Assembly: GCA_035552095.1 (NCBI GenBank)
Contig: DASZMA010000062.1
Location: 1 to 64,000, forward strand
Direction: 5' to 3'
Source of the DNA: Bog-473 sp035552095
GTDB taxonomy: Bacteria; Actinomycetota; Acidimicrobiia; Acidimicrobiales; RAAP-2
DNA length: 64,000 nucleotides
Position numbers and translations under genes: made by a program. Every line of letters starts with the position of its first letter. Positions within the stretch are counted from its first letter, which is position 1. The notes beneath the pieces were generated by a model. It was not told the DNA's origin, searched no databases, and was given only the letters and a program-made list of their open reading frames with translations. This document shows positions 34,010-42,340 of this stretch, in pieces.

Positions 34010-34927
34010 ATGCGAGTTCTGGTCACCGGCGCTGACGGGCAGCTCGGGCGCGACCTGCAGGACGCGTTGGCCGGCCGGGTACCGGCCGGCGGACGCCGCT
34101 GCAGCCTGTGGGCCCCCGAAGGCCCCGTCTCTGGACTGACCTACGAGGTGCTGGCCACTGATATCGGCAACATGCCGGTCGACGACCGCGACGCCGTACA
34201 GCACACCTTCCGGACCTTTCGCCCCGATGTGGTGCTCCACGGTGGCGCCATCACCGCGGTCGACGCCTGCGAGACCGAAATCGACCTGGCCTACGGCGTC
34301 AACGGCATGGGGACCCGCAACGTGGCCGAAGCGGCGCAGGCCCTGGGCGCGCATCTGCTCTATGTCTCCACCGATTACGTCTTCGACGGAACCTCGGACC
34401 GTCCCTACCGGGAATGGGACGCCCCCAACCCCCGATCGGTCTACGGGCTCAGCAAGCTGGCCGGCGAGCGCGAGTGCCCATCGGGGTCCACCATCGTGCG
34501 CACATCCGGAGTCTGCGGTGCGCACGGCAAGAACATGGTGAAGACAGCGTTGCGGCTGGCCGAAGGCGACGGCGACCTCACGTTCGTCAGCGATCAGCAT
34601 TTCTCACCCACCTTCACGGCCGACCTGGCGGCGGCCATCGTCACCCTGGGGACCGACAAGCGGCCCGGCACGTTCCACGTGACCAACGGCGGGGCCACGA
34701 CCTGGTGGGGCTTCGTGCGGGCCGTCCTGGACGCGGTGGGGGCCGACCCCGAGCGGGTGCGGCCCATCACGACGGCCGAATACCCGCTGCCGGCCCCCCG
34801 CCCGGCCAATTCGGTACTCGACAACATGGCCCTGCGCCTGAGCGGGCTGCCCCCCTTGCCGGACTGGCAGGATGGGTTGATCAGACTGGTGACGGCACTC
34901 CAACGAGCGGAAGAGGTACCGGCATGA
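34010..34927 (+). CDS. rmlD: dTDP-4-dehydrorhamnose reductase
   Basis: 305 residues. VLVTGADGQLGRDL, GGAITAVDACE, YVSTDYVFDGTSDRPYREWD, YGLSKLAGE and TSGVCG are RmlD hallmarks; it reduces the 4-keto sugar with NAD(P)H. GAHGKNMVKTAL replaces the usual GxGxNFVxTM. RmlA and RmlC are not in this cluster, so rhamnose synthesis would need genes elsewhere. The stop overlaps the next gene by ATGA. Confidence 0.88.
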   Translation: MRVLVTGADGQLGRDLQDALAGRVPAGGRRCSLWAPEGPVSGLTYEVLATDIGNMPVDDRDAVQHTFRTFRPDVVLHGGAITAVDACETEIDLAYGVNGMGTRNVAEAAQALGAHLLYVSTDYVFDGTSDRPYREWDAPNPRSVYGLSKLAGERECPSGSTIVRTSGVCGAHGKNMVKTALRLAEGDGDLTFVSDQHFSPTFTADLAAAIVTLGTDKRPGTFHVTNGGATTWWGFVRAVLDAVGADPERVRPITTAEYPLPAPRPANSVLDNMALRLSGLPPLPDWQDGLIRLVTALQRAEEVPA

Positions 34928-36285
34928 CGGCACGGGCGGACACGCGCGCCGCATCTTCGAACAGTCGCACGGTCGCTGTCATCGGGGCCGGCTACGTCGG
35001 GCTGCCCACTGCGGCCACTCTGGCCCACTTCGGCCACCGGGTGGTGCTGGCCGAACGGGACGAGGTGCGGCTGACCGCGCTACGCAGCGGGCGCATGCCC
35101 ATCGTCGAGACCGGACTGGATGAGCTGGTGGCCGAGGGCGTCCAGGCCGGCACCCTGCACTTCACCGCCTCGGCGGTCGAGGCCGTGGCCGGGGCCGAAT
35201 TCGTCCTGCTCTGCGTGCCCACCCCCCAGGCCGACGACGGTTCGGCCGACCTGTCCTACGTGGAAGCGGCGGCCAAAGAGGTGGGCGCCGCGCTGATGGC
35301 CGGGGCCATCGTGGTCAACAAGTCCACCGTCCCCGTCGGCTCGGCCACCATGGTCGAGAAGGTCATCGGGCGTCCCGACATCAGGGTCGTCTCCAATCCC
35401 GAGTTCCTGCGCGAGGGGACGGCGGTGGCGGACAGCCTCCACCCCGACCGCCTGGTGGTGGGGGCCGACGACGCCGAGGCGGCCGCCATGGTGGGCGCGC
35501 TCTACGCCGCCACCGGGGCACCCCTGATCGTCACCGACGCCACCACGTCGGAGACCATCAAGTACGCCTCGAACGCCTTCCTGGCCACCAAGCTGAGCTA
35601 CGTCAACGCGCTGGCCGGCTTGTGCGAGGAGCTGGGCGCCGACGTCCGCGACGTCATGCTCGGCTTGGGCTACGACAAGCGCATCGGCTTCGAGTTCCTG
35701 CGCCCGGGGCCCGGGTGGGGCGGCTCCTGCCTGCCCAAGGACACCCGCGCCCTCCTGCACATCGCCCGCGAGGCGGGGTACGACTTCTCCCTCCTGGCCG
35801 GGGCCATCGCCAGCAACGAGCAGCAGCTGGCCCGGGTGGTGGCCAAGGTGGAAACGGCCTGCGGCGGCTCGGTGGACGGGGTCACCGTCGGCGTGTGGGG
35901 CCTCACCTTCAAGGCCAACACCGACGACCGGCGCTACTCGCCCAGCCTGCAGATCGCCCACCGCCTGGCCGGTCTGGGCGCCAAGGTCCAAGCGTTCGAC
36001 CCGACGGTGACGGTGGGACTCGACCACGACCACGACCACGACCACGACGCCGATACCGGGCCCGACGACCTGCGCGGCCTGCGCCTGCGCTCGGACCCGT
36101 ACGAGGCGGCCACCGGGGCGTCGGCCGTGGTGGTGCTGACCGAGTGGGACGAGTTCCGCTGGCTGGACTTCGGCCGTGTCCTCGGCCTGATGGCGGTCCC
36201 CTTCATTGTGGACGCCCGCAATCTGCTGGACCCCGCTGCCGTGCGCCGCATCGGGTTCGAGTACACGGCGATCGGTCGCCAATGA
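34924..36285 (+). CDS. ugd: UDP-glucose 6-dehydrogenase
   Basis: 453 residues. GAGYVGLPTAATLAHFGH (NAD), LLCVPTPQ, NKSTVPVGS, SNPEFLREGTAV, and catalytic Cys269 in PGWGGSCLPKD; the C-terminal half has VGVWGLTFKANTDD. It oxidises UDP-glucose to UDP-glucuronate. An Asp-His repeat (LDHDHDHDHDAD, from residue 367) interrupts the C-terminal Rossmann domain where other members have a short loop. The next gene encodes a UDP-glucuronate decarboxylase-like enzyme, the following step. Confidence 0.92.
   Translation: MTARADTRAASSNSRTVAVIGAGYVGLPTAATLAHFGHRVVLAERDEVRLTALRSGRMPIVETGLDELVAEGVQAGTLHFTASAVEAVAGAEFVLLCVPTPQADDGSADLSYVEAAAKEVGAALMAGAIVVNKSTVPVGSATMVEKVIGRPDIRVVSNPEFLREGTAVADSLHPDRLVVGADDAEAAAMVGALYAATGAPLIVTDATTSETIKYASNAFLATKLSYVNALAGLCEELGADVRDVMLGLGYDKRIGFEFLRPGPGWGGSCLPKDTRALLHIAREAGYDFSLLAGAIASNEQQLARVVAKVETACGGSVDGVTVGVWGLTFKANTDDRRYSPSLQIAHRLAGLGAKVQAFDPTVTVGLDHDHDHDHDADTGPDDLRGLRLRSDPYEAATGASAVVVLTEWDEFRWLDFGRVLGLMAVPFIVDARNLLDPAAVRRIGFEYTAIGRQ
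36022..36045 (+). repeat. in-frame hexanucleotide repeat (GACCAC)x4
   Basis: Four perfect copies encoding (Asp-His)4 inside ugd. Slippage would keep frame. Confidence 0.8.
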
Positions 36286-37229
36286 GCCGGGTCGTGGTGG
36301 CCGGAGGAGCGGGGTTCCTGGGCTCACACCTCTGCGACCGCCTTATCGAGCGGGGTGACGCCGTCGTCTGCGTCGACGATCTCTCTACCGGCAGCCGGGA
36401 CAATGTGGCCCACCTGCTCGGCCACGAGCGCTTCACCCTGGTGGTGAACGACGTCAGCGAGAAGGTGGAGCTGGAGACGGACGAGAAGATCGATGCGGTG
36501 TGCAATCTGGCCAGCCCGGCCTCGCCGCCGGCCTACCTGGCCCGCCCGCTCGATACCCTGGCCGTCGGCAGCGAGGGCACCCGGCACCTGCTGGAGTTGG
36601 CCCGGGCCCATGAGGCCCGGTTCCTCATGGCCAGCACCAGCGAGGTCTACGGCGACCCCGAAGTGCACCCCCAGGTGGAGTCATACCGGGGCAACGTCGA
36701 CCCCACCGGGCCGCGCAGCGTCTACGACGAGGCCAAGCGGTTCTCCGAGAGCCTGACCATGGCCATGCACCGGACCTACGGGGTCGACGTCGGCATCGTG
36801 CGCATCTTCAACACCTACGGGCCCCGGCTGTCGCCGGGCGACGGGCGGGTGGTGTCCAACTTCATTGTGCAGGCGCTACGGGGCGACCCCCTCACCGTCT
36901 ACGGGGACGGCACCCAGACCCGGTCCCTCTGTTACGTCGACGACGAGATCGCCGGCCTGCTGGCCCTGCTGGATTCCAGCCTGACCGGTCCGGTGAACAT
37001 CGGCAATCCGGACGAGTACACCATGCTCGAGTTGGCCGACGTGATCCTGAAAGTGACCGGCTCGAAGTCGTCGCTCGTCTTCGAGCCGCTGCCGATAGAC
37101 GACCCCACCCGGCGCTGCCCCGACATTACGCTGGCCCGGGCCGAGTTGGGCTGGTCGCCCACGGTCGAGCTGCGCGACGGCATCGGCCGCACCATGGAGT
37201 ACCTGGCTCAGAGAATTGGAATCGCATGA
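36282..37229 (+). CDS. UDP-glucuronate decarboxylase-like NAD epimerase/dehydratase
   Basis: 315 residues. VVAGGAGFLGSHLCDRLI, LASPASPPAYLARPLDTL, MASTSEVYGDPEVHPQ, YDEAKRFSES (Tyr-x-x-x-Lys), RIFNTYGPRL and GDGTQTRSLCYVDD match the UXS family making UDP-xylose from UDP-glucuronate. The usual Q-E-YWG segment is altered (QVESYRGNV), so related sugar-nucleotide chemistry is possible. ATGA junctions on both sides. Confidence 0.85.
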   Translation: MSRVVVAGGAGFLGSHLCDRLIERGDAVVCVDDLSTGSRDNVAHLLGHERFTLVVNDVSEKVELETDEKIDAVCNLASPASPPAYLARPLDTLAVGSEGTRHLLELARAHEARFLMASTSEVYGDPEVHPQVESYRGNVDPTGPRSVYDEAKRFSESLTMAMHRTYGVDVGIVRIFNTYGPRLSPGDGRVVSNFIVQALRGDPLTVYGDGTQTRSLCYVDDEIAGLLALLDSSLTGPVNIGNPDEYTMLELADVILKVTGSKSSLVFEPLPIDDPTRRCPDITLARAELGWSPTVELRDGIGRTMEYLAQRIGIA

Positions 37230-37969
37230 CGACCGACGCCCACGCCTTCGACTCCGAGCTGCCGCCGTTGCGGACCTACAAATCGCTCTCGGTGATCATG
37301 CCGGTCTTCAACGAGCGGGCCACCGTGGCCGAGATCATCCGGCGCATGCGGGCGGTGCCGCTGCCCGTGGTGCTGCAGATCATCGTGGTGGACGACGGCT
37401 CCAGCGACGGCTCGGACAAGGTGCTCAAGGCCCTGGAGGACTCGACCGTCCGCGTCATCAGCCACGCCGAGAACCGGGGCAAGGGTGCCGCCATCCGCAC
37501 CGGCATGGCGGCGGCCACCGGGGACCTGTTGCTGATTCAGGACGCCGATCTGGAGTACGACCCCGATGACTGGCCCCGCCTGCTCGATCCCATTTTGAAG
37601 GGCAAGGCCCGCGTCGTCTACGGGAGCCGTTTCACCGGCGAGCGCAAGAACATGATGCCGCTGCACTGGTTCGGCAACCGCATCCTCTCCCTGACCACGA
37701 ACATCCTCTACAGCTCCACGCTGTCGGACATGGAGACCTGTTACAAGCTGTTCGACGCCCAGGCCATCGCCGGGATCACCATCGTGTCGGACCGCTTCGA
37801 CTTCGAGCCCGAGATCACGGCCAAGGTGCTGCGCCGGGGGCACCGCATTTACGAGGTGCCCATCTCCTACGCCGGCCGGGAACCGCACGAGGGCAAGAAG
37901 ATCACCTGGCGTGACGGGTTCAGCGCGTTGGCCGCTCTCATCCGGTTCCGCTTCACCAGGGAGTACTGA
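37226..37969 (+). CDS. family 2 glycosyltransferase (DPM1/polyprenyl-phosphate type)
   Basis: 247 residues. SVIMPVFNERATVAEII, IVVDDGSSDGSDKVL, ENRGKGAAIRTGMAAATGD, the DxD-type IQDADLEYDPDDW and YGSRFTGER identify a GT-A enzyme of the dolichol-phosphate mannosyl/glucosyltransferase group. There are no membrane helices after the catalytic domain, so it may act with a separate membrane partner. It starts in a 4-base overlap with the previous gene. Confidence 0.88.
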   Translation: MTTDAHAFDSELPPLRTYKSLSVIMPVFNERATVAEIIRRMRAVPLPVVLQIIVVDDGSSDGSDKVLKALEDSTVRVISHAENRGKGAAIRTGMAAATGDLLLIQDADLEYDPDDWPRLLDPILKGKARVVYGSRFTGERKNMMPLHWFGNRILSLTTNILYSSTLSDMETCYKLFDAQAIAGITIVSDRFDFEPEITAKVLRRGHRIYEVPISYAGREPHEGKKITWRDGFSALAALIRFRFTREY

Positions 37970-37976
37970 GACCGGA

Positions 37977-38852
37977 GTGTCCGGCCCGCTCGCCGCGGTC
38001 GTCGTGGACCACGACGCCGGCCCACTGCTGCACGGTTGCGTGCGCTCCTTGCTGAGTGACGGCGCCGACTGCGTCGTGGTGGTGGAGAACGGGGCGCCCC
38101 TCAGTGCCTCGCGGGCGCTGGCTGCGTTGGTGGACGAACGCCCAGATGCCGTCGTGGTGGTGCGGCCCGGCCAGAACGCGGGCTACGGGGCCGGGGTCAA
38201 CCGCGGCCTGGCCGTCCTGGCCGGCCAATCGCCCGCACCCGAGTGGGTGCTGGTCGCCAACCCGGATCTGGTGGTCCACCCCGGCGCGCTCAGTGCCCTG
38301 CGGACCGTCCTCGAGGACCGGCCGGCCTGGGCCATGGCGGGACCACGGATCTACACCGACGACGGTGAGGTCTACCCCTCGGTGCGCCAGTTCCCCTCCT
38401 TTGTCGACGCCGCCGGCCACGCCCTGCTGGCCCTCTTCAACCCGGACAACCGGTTCTCCAAGCGGTACAACCCGGGAACCCCGGAGGGCGACAGTGTGGT
38501 GGAGGCGGGCTGGATCTCGGGGTCGTGCTTCCTGGCCCGCCGCCGGGCCCTCGAGGAGCTGGGCGGCTTCGACGAGGCCTACTTCATGTACAACGAGGAC
38601 ATGGACCTGTGCTGGCGGGCCCACCACGCCGGCTGGGGGGTCGGCTTCACCGGCGCCGCCAGCGTCACCCACGTCCAGGGGGTCAGCACGGCGCGCCACC
38701 CCTACCAGATGATGCTGGCCCACCACCGCTCCGCCCTGCGCTTCACCGTCCGCACCACGTCCGGCTGGCGGCGGGCCGCGCTGCCGTTGGCGGCGCTGGT
38801 CCTCGGGGTGCGCCTGGCCCTGGCTAGCGCCCGCTTGGCCCTGCGGCGATGA
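37977..38852 (+). CDS. family 2 glycosyltransferase (rhamnosyltransferase WbbL-like)
   Basis: 291 residues. The motifs VVRPGQNAGYGAGVNRGL, LVANPDLVVHPGAL, AGWISGSCFLARRRAL and GGFDEAYFMYNEDMDLCWRA are typical of the WbbL/RfbN rhamnosyltransferase group. The C-terminal residues 255-288 are hydrophobic and basic, a possible membrane contact. GTG 37977 is chosen because upstream codons overlap the previous gene; no ribosome binding site is visible. Together with RmlB/RmlD this points to a deoxysugar-containing surface polysaccharide. Confidence 0.85.
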   Translation: MSGPLAAVVVDHDAGPLLHGCVRSLLSDGADCVVVVENGAPLSASRALAALVDERPDAVVVVRPGQNAGYGAGVNRGLAVLAGQSPAPEWVLVANPDLVVHPGALSALRTVLEDRPAWAMAGPRIYTDDGEVYPSVRQFPSFVDAAGHALLALFNPDNRFSKRYNPGTPEGDSVVEAGWISGSCFLARRRALEELGGFDEAYFMYNEDMDLCWRAHHAGWGVGFTGAASVTHVQGVSTARHPYQMMLAHHRSALRFTVRTTSGWRRAALPLAALVLGVRLALASARLALRR

Positions 38853-39910
38853 GCCGGCTGCGTCTGCGACTGCGACCGCTGCTGGCTCGGCTGGCCCTGG
38901 TGGGGACGGTCTCGGCCGGTCTGCTGACGGCCTGCAGCTCCCCGGTGGCCGCCACCCATGTGCAGCCGCTGGTCAACTTCGCCCTGCCGCCGGCCAGCGC
39001 CGGCTGCGGCGGGGCCACCACCCTGTTCGGCGGGGCACAGCGCCTGCCCATCACAGTCAGCACGGTGGCCGGCCAGGTCGAGGAGCTGGTCAACATCTGC
39101 CTGGAGGGTCAGGGGCCGTACCCCTTCGTCATCGACTCAGGCGCCGGCGAGTCGATCATCGACGCCCACCTGGCCTCCCGCCTGCACCTGGCCCACAACG
39201 GTCCCCGTAGCGAGTTCGAGGGCGTCGGCTGCACGGGGTCGGCCCAGCCGGTGGCCGTGTCCGCCTGGTCGGTGGCCGGCGTCACCCTCAGTCCGCAGTC
39301 ACTGGTGGCGGCGACCCTGCCCGACTTCGGGACCAAGGGGCAACCGGTGGGACTGCTCGGATCCGATGTGCTGAGCCGGTTCGGGGCCGTGCGCATCGAC
39401 TTCGTGGCGCACACGCTCACCCTGGGCGATGCCCAGGAGGCGGCTTCCTCCCTCGGCGGCGACGTGCACGGCCCGCTGGGACCGCCACCCCCCGGCGTGT
39501 TGACCCAGGGGGAGCAGGGCACGACGGTGCCGCTGTCGGTCGTGCTCACACCGGGCGACATCTCGCTCAACGTGAAATTGCGCTTCGACGGCCGGGCCGC
39601 CCGCAACGTGGCGGTCGACACCGGCTCCTCCCAGTCGGTGGTCAGCAAGGCGGTGGCCTCGGCCGAGCATCTGGCCCCGACCGATCAGGCGCAGCGCCAG
39701 ACGACGGTCTGCTCGACCATCACCGCACCGCTGGTCAAGAGCGGCCAGTGGTCGATCCCCGGCGTCACCCTGCACCGCCAGCTCCTGGGCGTGACCTCCT
39801 TCGGCCCCATCAGCGCCGGCGGCATCAACGGCCTGCTCGGCTCCGATGCGCTCAAGCGCTTCGGCTGGGTCATCTTCGACTACACCGGCGGACGGCTGGT
39901 CCTGGGGTAG
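38849..39910 (+). CDS. lipoprotein with two tandem retropepsin-like aspartic protease domains
   Basis: 353 residues. Signal peptide with lipobox LTAC (Cys29). The first domain has FVIDSGAGESIID (Asp96) and ends GLLGSDVLSRFGAVRIDF; the second has NVAVDTGSSQSVV (Asp257) and ends GLLGSDALKRFGWVIFDY. The matched DSG/DTG and GLLGSD-x-L motifs show an internal duplication, so one chain could form the two-Asp active site that retroviral-type enzymes build by dimerising. Coupled to the glycosyltransferase by ATGA. Substrate unknown. Confidence 0.82.
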   Translation: MSRLRLRLRPLLARLALVGTVSAGLLTACSSPVAATHVQPLVNFALPPASAGCGGATTLFGGAQRLPITVSTVAGQVEELVNICLEGQGPYPFVIDSGAGESIIDAHLASRLHLAHNGPRSEFEGVGCTGSAQPVAVSAWSVAGVTLSPQSLVAATLPDFGTKGQPVGLLGSDVLSRFGAVRIDFVAHTLTLGDAQEAASSLGGDVHGPLGPPPPGVLTQGEQGTTVPLSVVLTPGDISLNVKLRFDGRAARNVAVDTGSSQSVVSKAVASAEHLAPTDQAQRQTTVCSTITAPLVKSGQWSIPGVTLHRQLLGVTSFGPISAGGINGLLGSDALKRFGWVIFDYTGGRLVLG

Positions 39911-39946
39911 TCGCCTACCGCTCGGTGGTCCGGAGCGTTCCGGCGC

Positions 39947-40402
39947 TCACCCGAGCGCGGTCCCCAGGCCGTCGAGCAGCTCGCCGGTGCCCTTCTCCCG
40001 GATGGCCGCCGTGTCGTGGCCGTCGAGATAGACACCCTGCTCAGTCAAGGTGAGCCGGGTCCCGCCACCGGTGACGGCGAACTCCACCGTGGTGACCGAG
40101 ACCGAAATCCGGTCGGCGCCGGCGTCCATGGTGTAGCCGTAGACGATGCGCTGGTCGGGCACGATCTCGTGGTACTCGGCGTCGTAGCTGTAGATGGGAC
40201 CACCCGGAGGGCCGCCCCGGTTGCTCTCCTTGCCCCCGACCCGGAAGTCGAGGGTGTAGCCGCCCTCGTCGGGCATCCCGAACCAGCGGTTCTTGGCCTC
40301 CCGGCTGGCCCAGAGGGCGAACACGTGGGCCGGTGGGGCGGCGTAGGTGCGCTCAATGACAAAGGTGGCGTGCTCGACGGTTCGTTCAGTCAGGTCAGTC
40401 AT
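39947..40402 (-). CDS. SRPBCC/AHSA1-like domain protein
   Basis: 151 residues. FVIERTYAAPPAHVFALWASREAKNRWFG, then GKESNRGGPPGG and RISVSVTTVEF; the pattern matches the activator-of-Hsp90-ATPase-like SRPBCC group. This family is very often encoded directly downstream of an ArsR repressor, as here (8-bp overlap). Ligand unknown. Confidence 0.85.
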   Translation of the reverse strand: MTDLTERTVEHATFVIERTYAAPPAHVFALWASREAKNRWFGMPDEGGYTLDFRVGGKESNRGGPPGGPIYSYDAEYHEIVPDQRIVYGYTMDAGADRISVSVTTVEFAVTGGGTRLTLTEQGVYLDGHDTAAIREKGTGELLDGLGTALG

Positions 40403-40751
40403 CTGTCTCTCCTCGGTGGGTGTGGTCGTCGTCTTCGCTCAACAGCTCTCCCAATCGGTCCAGCCGGCGCTCCCAGCGCTCCCGTTGCCCGGCGAACCAG
40501 GTTTCGGCCGAGCGCATGGGCACCGACTGCAGCCGGCAGGTGCGCACCCGACCGACCTTCTCCGAGCACACCAGGCCGCTCGATTCGAGGATGGCCAGGT
40601 GCTGCACCACGGCGGAGAGGGTCATGTCGAGCGGTTGGGCCAGCTGGCTCACCGATGCCGGGCCCTGGCTCAGCTGCTCGAGCATCTCGCGGCGGGTGGG
40701 ATCACTCAGCGCCCGGAAGACCGGGTCGAGGGTGGCCGATTGGTTAAGCAT
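40395..40751 (-). CDS. ArsR-family transcriptional regulator
   Basis: 118 residues. Winged helix: FRALSDPTRREMLEQLSQGPASVSQLAQPLDMTLSAVVQHLAILESSGLV. The metal-binding ELCVCDL box is absent, so it belongs to the non-metal group paired with AHSA1-like proteins. The start codon lies inside a perfect inverted repeat (40743-40760), indicating autorepression. Confidence 0.9.
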   Translation of the reverse strand: MLNQSATLDPVFRALSDPTRREMLEQLSQGPASVSQLAQPLDMTLSAVVQHLAILESSGLVCSEKVGRVRTCRLQSVPMRSAETWFAGQRERWERRLDRLGELLSEDDDHTHRGETDD

Positions 40752-40760
40752 TCACTTAAC
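40743..40760. promoter_or_regulatory. ArsR operator candidate GTTAAG-N6-CTTAAC
   Basis: Perfect 6-6-6 inverted repeat spanning the ArsR start codon. Confidence 0.5.
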
Positions 40761-40802
40761 TATTGCAGGCGAGGCCAGCCAGGTCAATCAGGTAAGCGAG
40801 AA

Positions 40803-41615
40803 TTACTCCGGGCCGGACAGGCCGAGCATGGCGGTGACCCCGTGGTCCCGCCCGGCCGTGTAGCCACCGTCAACCGGCAGGGCGTGACCGGTGATGAAGG
40901 AGGCGTCCTCGGAGAGGAGGAAGGCGGCGGTGGCGGCGATCTCCTCGGGCCGCCCCATCCGGCCCAGCTTGTGCTCACGGATGATGTCGGCCAGGGACTC
41001 CTCCATGCCGGCCCCGCCGAAGATGCCGTCGGTCATCGGCGTGGCGATGAAGCCCGGGCAGATGGCGTTGACCCGTATGCCCCGCCCGGCGTAGTCGATG
41101 GCCATGTTCTTGGTCAGGAGCACCACGCCGCCCTTGGAGGCGCTGTAAGAGCTCCCGCCGGCCGTGCCCTCCAACCCCTCAATGCTGGCGATGGTCACCA
41201 GGGCACCTCGACGGCCTTCGACGGCGGGCTGGCTGAGCATCTGGGTCAGCACGTATTTGGCCATGAGGAAGGTGCCGGTCAGGTTGACGCCGATGACCCG
41301 GTTCCACTCCTGGGCCGGCACCATGTGCACCGGGCCGCCGCTGGCCACGCCGGCCGCGTGCACCAGGCCCGAGACCGAGCCACCGAAGGAGACCGTGGCG
41401 CGCACCAGGTCCTGGACCGAGGTTTCGTCGCTGACGTCGGTCCGGGTGAAACCCCAGGCGCCGGCGGGCGCGCTCGCGCCGGGCTCAGCCGGGGCGTCGA
41501 CGATGTCGGCGCCCATCACCCGGGCCCCCTCCTCGAGCAGCCGGCCCGCCGTGGCCAGCCCGATGCCCGAAGCGGCGCCGGTCACGATGAACGTCCGTCC
41601 CTCTAGTCCGCGCAC
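40803..41615 (-). CDS. SDR-family oxidoreductase
   Basis: 270 residues, classical SDR. TGAASGIGLATAGRL, VHAAGVASGG, TIASIEG with YSASKGG (Ser, Tyr, Lys) and the C-terminal GHALPVDGGYTAG. The GTG start at 41615 has GGGAGG six bases upstream. It is divergent from a TetR regulator with a 56-bp AT-rich gap, so the TetR protein may regulate it. Confidence 0.88.
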   Translation of the reverse strand: MRGLEGRTFIVTGAASGIGLATAGRLLEEGARVMGADIVDAPAEPGASAPAGAWGFTRTDVSDETSVQDLVRATVSFGGSVSGLVHAAGVASGGPVHMVPAQEWNRVIGVNLTGTFLMAKYVLTQMLSQPAVEGRRGALVTIASIEGLEGTAGGSSYSASKGGVVLLTKNMAIDYAGRGIRVNAICPGFIATPMTDGIFGGAGMEESLADIIREHKLGRMGRPEEIAATAAFLLSEDASFITGHALPVDGGYTAGRDHGVTAMLGLSGPE

Positions 41616-41671
41616 GCCTGGCCTCCCGGAGTGGTTGCGATCGAATGTACAAAATGATAAAAGATGTTCAT

Positions 41672-42310
41672 ATGTCTAGTCGAGCCGGCGCCGCCCTGGC
41701 CCCGGTCGACGGGTCGTCCCCGGGGCCGGACGGGACGGCGGAGCGGATCCTGGTGGCCGCCGAGCAGTGCCTGGCCCGGCTGGGCGTGGCCCGGCTGTCG
41801 ATGACCGATGTGGCCATCCAGGCCGGTCTCTCCCGCGGCGCCGTGTACCTGCATTTCTCCGACCGTAGGACGCTTCTCGACGCGGTGTTGACCCGGGCCG
41901 CCAACCGGTTCGTGGCCAGCAGTGCCGAGTCGGTCGGCCGCCGCCGCACCCTGGTGGCCCAGGTGGCCGAGGCGGCGGTCTTCATCCGGGAGCACATGGG
42001 CGACCGTGTGCTGACCCTGCGCCTGCCCGCCGACGCGGAGTCGGTGCTGGCCACCATGCTGACCAGCCGCCTGGAACACCTGGTCGAGGAGTGGGTCGAG
42101 TTCTGGCTGCCTTACCTGGCCGATGCCGAAGCCCGAGGCGAGATCCGATCCGGGGTGGACCACCGCCAGGCGGCGGAGTGGATCGTGCGGATGATGCTCT
42201 CGTTCGCCATCATGCCCGCCGTCTCCTTCGACGCCGACCACCCCGAGCAGGTGCGGGCCTTCGTGCGCGCCTTCATCGTCGACGGGCTCGGACCCGCCGC
42301 CACCCCCTGA
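41672..42310 (+). CDS. TetR-family transcriptional regulator
   Basis: 212 residues. HTH: CLARLGVARLSMTDVAIQAG then LSRGAVYLHFSDRRTLLDAV; the C-terminal domain is all-helical. ATG 41672 follows AAAGAT by 6 bases (imperfect leaderless box) in an AT-rich island (41645-41675), likely its operator. LLM oxidoreductase follows 30 bp downstream with its own ribosome binding site. Confidence 0.88.
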   Translation: MSSRAGAALAPVDGSSPGPDGTAERILVAAEQCLARLGVARLSMTDVAIQAGLSRGAVYLHFSDRRTLLDAVLTRAANRFVASSAESVGRRRTLVAQVAEAAVFIREHMGDRVLTLRLPADAESVLATMLTSRLEHLVEEWVEFWLPYLADAEARGEIRSGVDHRQAAEWIVRMMLSFAIMPAVSFDADHPEQVRAFVRAFIVDGLGPAATP

Positions 42311-42340
42311 CCCCCCGCCACTCCAGAGAGGACTGACGTT

